Source: JAIVJZ01 sp035296385 | Lineage (GTDB): Bacteria; Acidobacteriota; Blastocatellia; Pyrinomonadales; Pyrinomonadaceae | Length of the DNA stretch: 12,165 bases | Direction: 5' to 3' | Assembly (NCBI GenBank): GCA_035296385.1 | Contig: DATHBB010000093.1 | Location: forward strand, 1 to 12,165 | Shown: positions 6,609-12,165 of the stretch, in pieces | Position numbering within the stretch: the stretch's first letter is position 1 | Layout of the letters: every line of letters starts with the position of its first letter | Position numbers and translations under genes: made by a program | Notes under the pieces: generated by a model | What the model saw: only the letters and a program-made list of their open reading frames with translations | What the model was told of the DNA's origin: nothing | Database searches by the model: none

Positions 6609-8516
6609 ATGATGTCGCAAACACGCTCGTCCCTCTCAACGTCTCTCCGTGTGCTCTCGCTCGTCTTGTTCTCGCTCTCGCTCGTCACAGCGCCGTCCCG
6701 CGCCTTCGCGCAGCAGCAGACGCCTGCCGCCGCGCCGCCGCAAACGCAGCCGCAGCAAGGTATGGGCGGCACCGCGACGGGCGAAGCGCGCACCTACACT
6801 TCGCGCCGCACCGTCGGCATCGCCGACGCGAAAGCGCCCGTCGTCTTTGAAGACGTGACGGCCAAAACCGCGCTCGCAAATTTTCGTCATCGCGCGGGCA
6901 GCCCGTCGAAAGAGTACATCCTCGACACGCCCGCGAGCGGACTTGCCATCTTCGACTACGACGCGGACGGGCGACCCGACATTTATCTACTCAACGGCTC
7001 GACCTTCGCCGCGCTCGCGGGCAAAGAGAAACCGCCGCGCGCCGCGCTCTATCGCAACCTGGGCAACTGGAAATTCGAGGACGTGACGGACAAGGCGGGC
7101 GTGGCGAACGAGCGTTGGGGTTTCGGCGTCGCCGTCGCCGATTACGACAACGACGGGCGACCCGACATGTACGTCTCGAACTACGGCACGTCGCGCCTCT
7201 ACCGCAACAACGGCGACGGCACGTTCACGGACGTGGCGGAAAAACTGGGTGTCGCACGACGTGGCTGGTCAACCGGCGCGACCTTCGGCGACTACGACCG
7301 CGACGGGCGGCTCGATCTCTTCGTGCCCGGTTACGTCGAGTTCGACGTGAAGAATTTGCCTCCGAGTCCCGCCGATGCCGGCAAGCCGGGCGGCGTCGGG
7401 CAGAACTTCTGCCAGTTTCGCGGCGTGCCCGTCATGTGCGGGCCGCGCGGACTGAAAGGCGAGGGCGACACGCTCTATCATCAAAAAGCGGACGGCACGT
7501 TTGAGGACGTGAGCACGAAGACCGGCACGCACGACCCGCAAGGCTACTACGGTTTTTCGTCCGCCTTCGTCCACGCCAACGACGACGATTTGTTCGACCT
7601 CATCGTCGTCAACGATTCCACGCCGAAGCAACTCTACATCAACAAGGGCGGCGGCGTGTTCGAGGAAGTGGGTTATGAGTCGGGCGTCGCGTTGAACGAG
7701 AACGGGCGCGAGCAGGCCGGGATGGGTCTGGCCGTCGGCGACTATAACAACGACGGGCGCGTCGATTTCTACATCACGAATTTCTCAGACGACTCCAACA
7801 CGCTCTACCACAACGACGGCGAAGGCAACTTCACGGACGTGACTTTTCAGGCCGGACACGGCGAGCCGACCATCCCCTTCCTCGGCTGGGGCACGACCTT
7901 TCTCGACTACGACAACGACGGCTGGAAGGACGTGCTCGTCGCCAACGGCCACGTCTATCCGACCGTGGACAACCACCAGTGGGGCACGAGTTGGGCGCAG
8001 CAACTACTTCTCTTCCGCAACACTTCAAGCGCGCGCGCGAACGCTAAAGCAGATGCGAACGAACGCATCTTCGAGCGCGTCGCCGCCGCGCCCAACAGTG
8101 CGCTCGCGCTTGCCATCCCCGCGCGCGGCCTCGCCGTCGCAGACCTCGACGGCGACGGGCGACTCGACGCCGTCGTCAACAACTGCGACGCCCCGCCGAC
8201 AGTGCTGCGCAACGTCTCCGAGCAGAAGAACCACTGGCTCATACTTCGACTCGTCGGCGACACGGCGAAGAAAAATCCGAAGGACGCGACCGGCGCAATC
8301 GCCTACGCGACCATCGGCACGATGCGCCAACGCCTCGACCTCATCAGCGGCGCGGGCTACGCCTCGCAAAACGATCCGTGCCTGCACATCGGACTCGGCG
8401 CGGCCACCAAACTCGACAAGCTCGAAGTGCGCTGGCCTGACGGCACACTTGAGACAGTCGCGCTCCCCGGCGTTGATCGCGTCGTCACTGTAACGCAGGG
8501 CAAAGGCGCGAAGTGA
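6609..8516 (+). CDS. Secreted CRTAC1-family FG-GAP/ASPIC-UnbV protein
   Basis: This 635-residue exported protein has a signal peptide (about 1-35, cleavage after AFA before QQQ) and a Gln/Pro/Ala linker (36-60). Seven calcium-binding FG-GAP/VCBS-like repeats follow: DYDADGRPDIY (117), DYDNDGRPDMY (179), DYDRDGRLDLF (229), a degenerate NDDDLFDLIVVND (324), DYNNDGRVDFY (379), DYDNDGWKDVL (434) and DLDGDGRLDAV (512). The C-terminal ASPIC/UnbV domain (about 540-630) has ISGAGYASQNDPCLHIGLG and the closing VRWPDGTLETV. Such proteins fold as beta-propellers at the cell surface or in the periplasm and are commonly found near TonB receptors and TPR proteins. Cysteines C268/C277 and C526/C591 may form disulfides. 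Two adjacent ATGs open the frame; the first is used, with no strong Shine-Dalgarno. The ligand and true role are unknown. Confidence 0.93.
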   Translation: MMSQTRSSLSTSLRVLSLVLFSLSLVTAPSRAFAQQQTPAAAPPQTQPQQGMGGTATGEARTYTSRRTVGIADAKAPVVFEDVTAKTALANFRHRAGSPSKEYILDTPASGLAIFDYDADGRPDIYLLNGSTFAALAGKEKPPRAALYRNLGNWKFEDVTDKAGVANERWGFGVAVADYDNDGRPDMYVSNYGTSRLYRNNGDGTFTDVAEKLGVARRGWSTGATFGDYDRDGRLDLFVPGYVEFDVKNLPPSPADAGKPGGVGQNFCQFRGVPVMCGPRGLKGEGDTLYHQKADGTFEDVSTKTGTHDPQGYYGFSSAFVHANDDDLFDLIVVNDSTPKQLYINKGGGVFEEVGYESGVALNENGREQAGMGLAVGDYNNDGRVDFYITNFSDDSNTLYHNDGEGNFTDVTFQAGHGEPTIPFLGWGTTFLDYDNDGWKDVLVANGHVYPTVDNHQWGTSWAQQLLLFRNTSSARANAKADANERIFERVAAAPNSALALAIPARGLAVADLDGDGRLDAVVNNCDAPPTVLRNVSEQKNHWLILRLVGDTAKKNPKDATGAIAYATIGTMRQRLDLISGAGYASQNDPCLHIGLGAATKLDKLEVRWPDGTLETVALPGVDRVVTVTQGKGAK

Positions 8517-8545
8517 CCGCCGCGTTCGTTGCGACCTGATTCACC

Positions 8546-8992
8546 ATGCAACCTGTTTTTACTCTCGCCGAGACTACTGATGCCGATCAACTCATCGAGT
8601 TGATGCGGGAGTTTTATGCTATCGAGCATCTGGGGTTTGACGAAGGAGTGGCGCGCGCGGCGTTAGCGCAAATTTTGTGTGACTGTCGATTCGGAGTCAT
8701 TCATGTGATCCACGTGGAGGAAGAGGCGGCGGGTTATCTCGTCGTCACCTTCGGCTTCAGTCTGGAGTTTGGCGGGCGCGATGCCCTGGTTGACGAAATT
8801 TACTTGCGTGAGAATTTTCGCGGGCGCGGAATCGGTAAAGCAACCCTTGAGTTAGCCGGGGCGGTGTGCCGCGAGGAAGGAATCGGCGCGCTCCATCTCG
8901 AAGTTGATCGGGTGAACACGCGCGCGCAAGGGCTATACCGGCAGGCGGGCTTTCGCGATCATGATCGCTACTTGCTGACGAAGTGGTTATAG
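8546..8992 (+). CDS. GNAT-family N-acetyltransferase
   Basis: This 148-residue cytoplasmic protein is a single GNAT domain of usual length. Motif A is clear: VDEIYLRENF (82-91), then the acetyl-CoA pyrophosphate loop RGRGIGKA (92-99). It is followed by LHLEVDRVNTRAQGLYRQAGF (117-136), the usual motif B with the Asn-x-x-Ala-x-x-x-Tyr pattern. It would transfer an acetyl group from acetyl-CoA to an amine, but the substrate (small molecule, peptide or protein N-terminus) cannot be told. It starts 29 bases after the CRTAC1 stop on the same strand, so co-transcription is possible; no good Shine-Dalgarno is visible. Hand count of 8581-8880 gives about 56% GC, lower than the neighbours, which may hint at separate ancestry. 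It ends 4 bases from the convergent ROK gene, with no room for a terminator. Confidence 0.9.
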   Translation: MQPVFTLAETTDADQLIELMREFYAIEHLGFDEGVARAALAQILCDCRFGVIHVIHVEEEAAGYLVVTFGFSLEFGGRDALVDEIYLRENFRGRGIGKATLELAGAVCREEGIGALHLEVDRVNTRAQGLYRQAGFRDHDRYLLTKWL

Positions 8993-8996
8993 CGAG

Positions 8997-10193
8997 TTAT
9001 GCCGCCGCGACGGAGGCGAACTTGCGCGCGAGCACGAGGCTGATCGCGCCCATGAGCGTAGGATGGTCGCCGAGTGCGGAGGGCATGATGCGCGCGGAGG
9101 GCAGGCCACGCCGGACGCTGCGTTGGGTGGGTTCGCTCAGCGCGTCCGCGACGAGCGGCCACGCGCGCGCGATGACGCCGCCGACGACGACCGCCTCGGG
9201 GCTGAGTCCGACGATCAAGTTGGAGATACCGATGCCCAGATAGTGCGCCGTCTCGGTGAGAGCGCGCGTGGCGCGCGGCTCGCCCGCCAGAGCGCGATCA
9301 ACCACCTGCGCGAAAGTGATTTTGCCGCCGTCGTCCGAGCCGCCGCCTTCGAGGTAACGCGCAATGGCCGCGCGCCCCGATGCGTAAGCCTCCCAGCAAT
9401 CGTGGTTGCCGCAGGAGCATGCGACGGGGCCGCGCTCGCCCACGATCATGTGGCCGAACTCGCCCGCGCCGCCGCGCTCGCCCCTGTAGATTTGCCCGTC
9501 CACGACGATCCCCGTGCCGATGCCCTCGGCCACAAGCACCATGATGAAGTCGCGCGCCTCGCGCAACTCCTGTCGCCCGAACCAGAGCGCGGCGAGCGCC
9601 GCCGCGTTCGCGTCGTTATCGACGCTCACGTCGAGTCCGGTGGCGACGGAAATCTCCGCGGCCACAGGCCAGTCGCGCCACTCGAACCAGGGGATGTAGA
9701 TCGCGCGCCCGCTGTCGGGATCGACGAGTCCGGGGAGACTGACGCCCACGCCCTCTATTTTCCGCTCGCCCGCTTTCGCCGCCAAACGCCTGACGCTCTC
9801 GATGACGCGCGCGTACAGTTTCTCCGGCTGCTCGATGTGCGGAAAGTCTTCGCGTTCGAGGACGCGCCCCGCCAGATCGCTCGTCGCAATCGTGGTGCAG
9901 GTCGGCGTGATGTCAACGCCGATAGCCATCGCGCCCGCCGCACGCAGGCGCAGGAGCGTGGGGCGGCGTCCGCCCGTCGATTCGCCCTCGCCGATCTCTT
10001 CGATTAGCCCGTCCGACTTCAAATCTTCAACGATGGTCGAGACGGTCGAACGCTGCAAGGCCGTCTCTCGCGCGATCTCGGCGCGCGAGATAGGTTCGCG
10101 GTCGCGCACGTAGTTGAGCACGATCTGGCGATTGATGCCGCGAATCGTGCCGGAGCGCGCGACCTGCGCTTTTTTCAGATCAATGCGACGCAT
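8997..10193 (-). CDS. ROK-family transcriptional regulator (NagC/XylR type)
   Basis: This 398-residue protein has an N-terminal winged helix (about 16-70; ISRAEIARETALQRSTVSTI is the recognition region), a linker with GGRRP, and a ROK sugar-binding fold. Visible ROK marks are GVSLPGLVD (150-158), DNDANAAAL (192-200), GIGTGIVVDGQIYRGERGGA (224-243), and GEFGHM followed by the zinc motif CSCGNHDCWEAY (H248, C259, C261, C266). The ATP loop of ROK kinases (DxGGT) is replaced by DITPTCT (94-100), so it is probably a regulator without kinase activity that binds a sugar or sugar phosphate. The start at 10193 has GAGAGAG 8 bases upstream; a longer frame from a TTG at 10241 adds an unconvincing tail. 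No sugar gene is adjacent, so its targets lie elsewhere or include the divergent sigma gene; that is inference. Confidence 0.93.
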   Translation of the reverse strand: MRRIDLKKAQVARSGTIRGINRQIVLNYVRDREPISRAEIARETALQRSTVSTIVEDLKSDGLIEEIGEGESTGGRRPTLLRLRAAGAMAIGVDITPTCTTIATSDLAGRVLEREDFPHIEQPEKLYARVIESVRRLAAKAGERKIEGVGVSLPGLVDPDSGRAIYIPWFEWRDWPVAAEISVATGLDVSVDNDANAAALAALWFGRQELREARDFIMVLVAEGIGTGIVVDGQIYRGERGGAGEFGHMIVGERGPVACSCGNHDCWEAYASGRAAIARYLEGGGSDDGGKITFAQVVDRALAGEPRATRALTETAHYLGIGISNLIVGLSPEAVVVGGVIARAWPLVADALSEPTQRSVRRGLPSARIMPSALGDHPTLMGAISLVLARKFASVAAA

Positions 10194-10324
10194 GTATTTA
10201 ACTCTCTCGGCTGCGAACCCTTCCGTCGGCGTGTGATGCAAGGGCGCTCAAGTGACGCTGGAGGACTCAAGCGCGACATGGTCTCAGGCTACCCGAAGAC
10301 GGCGCGCGGGCGAGCGCAAACTAT

Positions 10325-10353
10325 CTTGTAGTAGGTTGCCCCGCCCGCGTCAA
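10325..10353 (-). promoter_or_regulatory. Sigma-70-like promoter candidate for the ROK gene
   Basis: On the minus strand TTGACG (10353-10348) and TACAAG (10330-10325) are separated by exactly 17 bases; the -35 matches five of six and the -10 four of six positions. The predicted leader is about 120 bases. The 8-bp inverted repeat around it would suit autoregulation by the ROK protein, but this is inference. Confidence 0.45.
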
Positions 10354-10406
10354 CTCATTTCCGCGCGCGTCTCTTCCGACGCTTCGACGCGAACGCTCGA
10401 CGGAGT

Positions 10407-10434
10407 GGAACAAACGGGCGGCTTCCGGCGTGTC
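10407..10434 (+). promoter_or_regulatory. ECF-type promoter candidate upstream of the sigma gene
   Basis: GGAAC (10407-10411) is followed after 17 bases by CGTGTC (10429-10434). A GGAAC/GAAC -35 with a CGTC- or GTC-like -10 at this spacing is the general pattern of ECF sigma-factor promoters, which often drive their own operon. It lies about 84 bases upstream of the preferred start. Without other copies to compare, this is a weak call. Confidence 0.35.
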
Positions 10435-10517
10435 AACTTCGCACGAAATTCTTATCAACGCTTTCGCTCCGCACGGAGTAGTGATAGATGTGTGGGGCAA
10501 CGGGAGAGAGACGACGG

Positions 10518-11207
10518 ATGGCAACTGAGACAGCACACTTTGCGGCGATGATGGCAGGCGATTTTCAGACGCCGACCGCCACAGCGCCGCACGCCGAAGC
10601 AGCCCGCGAACATTTCGCGCTCCTCGTCGCACGCGCACGCACGGGCGACGCGACGGCCTTCGAGCGGATCATGTTGGAGACGGAGCGCAAAGTGGTCTCG
10701 ACCGCGTGGCGCATGCTCGGCAACCGCGAAGATGCGCGCGACGCCGCGCAGGAAGTTTACCTGCGCGTCTATAAATATCTCGACCGCTTCAAGCCCGAAC
10801 AGGATTTTCAGGCGTGGCTCTACCGCATCACGATCAACGTCTGCCGCGACGCCGCACGTAAACGCGTTGCGACGCAAGGCCACGCGGGATTCATCAACAC
10901 GCAACAGGGCGGCGACGACGAACGCGCCGCTCCCCCGTCGGCGGAAGCCGTCTCGCCCGACGCGGACGCCGAAGAGCACGCCATACGCGCGCAGCAACGC
11001 GCGTTCCTGTTGAGCGCGCTCGACACGCTGCCCGAAAAGGAACGCGCCGCGCTCGTCTTGCGCGACCTTGAGGGCTTGACGACGGAAGAGGTGGCTCGCG
11101 TGCTTCGTTCGCGCCCCGTCACGGTGCGCTCGCAGATCAGTTCGGCGCGCGCGAAGCTCAAGATTCACTGCGAACGCCTGCTCGGAAAAGGAGGGCGACA
11201 CGTTTAA
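10518..11207 (+). CDS. ECF-type RNA polymerase sigma factor
   Basis: This 229-residue sigma-70-family factor (239 if it starts at 10488) has only regions 2 and 4. Region 2 covers about 34-116 of the preferred form: ALLVARARTGDATAFERI, the core-binding AWRMLGNREDARDAAQEVYL, and the -10 recognition part DFQAWLYRITINVCRDAARKR. A linker of about 45 residues rich in Asp, Glu and Ala follows. Region 4 covers about 164-222: LDTLPEKERAALVLRDLEGL, then the helix-turn-helix TTEEVARVLRSRPVTVRSQI. The start at 10518 has GGGAGAG 9 bases upstream; the one at 10488 has CGGAG at a similar distance, so the choice is open. It directs RNA polymerase to a dedicated promoter set and is probably held inactive by the anti-sigma factor encoded 4 bases downstream. 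The trigger is unknown. Confidence 0.93.
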   Translation: MATETAHFAAMMAGDFQTPTATAPHAEAAREHFALLVARARTGDATAFERIMLETERKVVSTAWRMLGNREDARDAAQEVYLRVYKYLDRFKPEQDFQAWLYRITINVCRDAARKRVATQGHAGFINTQQGGDDERAAPPSAEAVSPDADAEEHAIRAQQRAFLLSALDTLPEKERAALVLRDLEGLTTEEVARVLRSRPVTVRSQISSARAKLKIHCERLLGKGGRHV

Positions 11208-11211
11208 GGCC

Positions 11212-12060
11212 ATGAGATGCACACGCGTTGAAAAACTTCTGCCGCTCCACGTCGCGGGCGATCTCGCGGGCAGGCGCGCACGCGCCGTCGCAAACCATCT
11301 GGCAACCTGCGAAGCATGTCGCCGCTCGGCCTCCGCGCACGACGCGAGCCGCAACCTCTTACGCGCGGCCACGCTGCCGCCCGACTTCGATGGCGCGTTC
11401 TACGAAGAGATCAGGCGTTCCGTGCTCGACCAGATCAGGCGCGACCGCACGCTCGCGCCGCCGCCGTCGCCCAATATATTCGCGTCGCTCTTCAACGCGC
11501 GTTTCGCCTACGCCGCGTCGCTCGCCTTCGTCATAATCGCCGCCGCGCTCGCGCTCAACAGTTACTCGCGCCGCACCACGGACGAGAGCGCGCAAGACAA
11601 AGTGTCCGCCAACGTGAATCGTGCCGATGTGAATCTCGAAAGCCCCGCGCCGCCCCAAGCGTTAACAGCGGAGACGCCGCAAGCGACGCGCGACCAAGTG
11701 GCGCAAACTCCAACTCCGTCCGAAGCGGACGCGGGGGAAACGAGGAGCGGAGGATCGCTTGCGGCGGGGTCGAAGTCGTCTTTTCCGAAGCGGCGCACGC
11801 GGCGCGAAAGCGCGCGAGTCGAAGCGCGATTAAGTTTCGCGTCAACGAAACTCACGACTTCACGCGGCAAACGAAATTCGCTCGCGCCGCACGCCGCACC
11901 CAGGATTCAACCGAACGCGGGAGAGTTGGCGGCGCGCGACGAAACGACGACGGCGGCGGAGTCCGAAGTCTCGCGCATCGAGATTCAAACGTCCGACCCC
12001 AACATACGCATCATCTGGCTCTCGCCCAGGCCGGACGCTGTAGCGCAACCGTTAAAGTAG
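11212..12060 (+). CDS. Membrane-bound zinc-finger anti-sigma factor
   Basis: This 282-residue protein has a cytoplasmic anti-sigma domain (about 1-80) with C3, then HLATCEAC giving H29, C33 and C36; this matches the four-ligand zinc set known from RsrA-type anti-sigma factors. One transmembrane helix (about 98-118, FAYAASLAFVIIAAALAL) follows. The remaining 165 residues would be periplasmic: a disordered Ala/Thr/Pro/Glu stretch, a basic patch (FPKRRTRRESARVEAR, 191-206), and an ordered-looking end, IEIQTSDPNIRIIWLSPRPD (256-275). It starts 4 bases after the sigma stop, the usual coupled arrangement, and should bind and silence that sigma factor until a signal at the envelope or a redox change releases it. 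Which of these applies cannot be seen. The C-terminal segment may be the sensing or protein-contact part; that is inference. Confidence 0.88.
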   Translation: MRCTRVEKLLPLHVAGDLAGRRARAVANHLATCEACRRSASAHDASRNLLRAATLPPDFDGAFYEEIRRSVLDQIRRDRTLAPPPSPNIFASLFNARFAYAASLAFVIIAAALALNSYSRRTTDESAQDKVSANVNRADVNLESPAPPQALTAETPQATRDQVAQTPTPSEADAGETRSGGSLAAGSKSSFPKRRTRRESARVEARLSFASTKLTTSRGKRNSLAPHAAPRIQPNAGELAARDETTTAAESEVSRIEIQTSDPNIRIIWLSPRPDAVAQPLK

Positions 12061-12071
12061 AAAGTTTAATT

Positions 12072-12101
12072 GTCAATTCGACAGTCAACTCGACAGTCAA
12101 C
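12072..12101 (+). repeat. 12-bp tandem repeat, about 2.5 copies
   Basis: GTCAATTCGACA (12072-12083) and GTCAACTCGACA (12084-12095) differ at one base, and GTCAA begins a third copy (12096-12100). It fills the gap between the anti-sigma stop and the ribosome site of the next gene. TCGA-centred words could bind a regulator, or the array may be simple slippage. Confidence 0.6.
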
Positions 12102-12111
12102 AGGAGAGATT

Positions 12112-12165
12112 ATGTTTTCATCCAGACTCAAAATCATCATCGTGCTGGCGCTTGTGTTCAGCTTC
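12112..12165 (+). CDS. Start of an exported or membrane protein (cut by the window end)
   Basis: Only 18 codons are visible: MFSSRLKIIIVLALVFSF. A short basic N-terminus followed by a hydrophobic run is typical of a signal peptide or first membrane helix. The ATG is preceded by AGGAGAGA at a good distance, a strong ribosome site. It lies 51 bases after the anti-sigma stop on the same strand, so it is probably the third gene of the sigma operon and could encode the sensor or an effector under its control. The function cannot be told. Confidence 0.7.
   Translation, partial: MFSSRLKIIIVLALVFSF

Larger units (their letters stand above)
10194..10517. other. Divergent intergenic region, ROK gene and sigma-factor gene
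   Basis: This region separates the ROK start (10193, minus) from the preferred sigma start (10518, plus). It holds a sigma-70-like promoter on the minus strand and an ECF-like promoter on the plus strand, about 60 bases apart. An 8-bp inverted repeat, CGCGGGCG (10305-10312) and CGCCCGCG (10342-10349), flanks the ROK promoter -10 and overlaps its -35, and could be an operator or chance GC pairing. No gene is seen apart from the alternative sigma N-terminus. Confidence 0.6.

Noticed and set aside
9063..10007. A 314-codon plus-strand frame
   Set aside because: It is antisense to the ROK gene and has no recognisable domain.
10455..11372. A 305-codon minus-strand frame
   Set aside because: It overlaps the sigma and anti-sigma genes in antisense and has low-information Arg/Ala/Val composition.

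Overview
The window looks like a piece of an Acidobacteriota chromosome, perhaps of the Blastocatellia/Pyrinomonadaceae type. The grounds are an Oar-like TonB-dependent receptor with an N-terminal carboxypeptidase-regulatory-like domain, a CRTAC1 (FG-GAP plus ASPIC/UnbV) protein, long secreted TPR proteins, and GC-rich codons full of GCGCGC. This placement rests on gene content alone; there is no rRNA or marker gene here. No tRNA, rRNA, CRISPR array, transposase or phage gene was seen.

Region 1 (1-6346, minus strand). Read in the direction of transcription, a small secreted protein of unknown function (6346-5825) is followed by a 413-base spacer holding a long CTCTGTG-type hairpin repeat and a promoter candidate. 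Then come the 1205-residue Oar-like outer-membrane receptor (5408-1791) and a secreted protein of about 14 TPR units (1607, or 1682, down to 1). The TPR gene runs off the left edge without a stop. A perfect 14-bp inverted repeat that overlaps a TATAAT box lies between the receptor and the TPR gene.

Region 2 (6609-8992, plus strand). This region is divergent from the small secreted gene. It holds a secreted CRTAC1-family protein with seven FG-GAP/VCBS-like repeats and a C-terminal ASPIC/UnbV domain, then a GNAT acetyltransferase 29 bases later. Together with region 1 this puts four secreted or outer-membrane proteins side by side, and a shared role at the cell surface (binding or uptake) is a reasonable but unproven inference.

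Region 3 (8997-10193, minus strand). A ROK-family transcriptional repressor converges on the acetyltransferase with only 4 bases between the stops. It has the winged-helix head and the zinc motif but a degraded ATP site. No sugar gene is adjacent.

Region 4 (10488/10518-12165, plus strand). An ECF-type sigma factor is followed 4 bases later by a membrane anti-sigma factor with an RsrA-like zinc set (C3, H29, C33, C36). The start of another exported or membrane protein follows and is cut by the right edge. An ECF-like promoter candidate upstream of the sigma gene suggests autoregulation.

The least explained items are the small secreted protein, the hairpin at 1721-1762, the long palindromic repeat at 5661-5789, and the periplasmic tail of the anti-sigma factor. 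No clearly new defence or mobile system was found.
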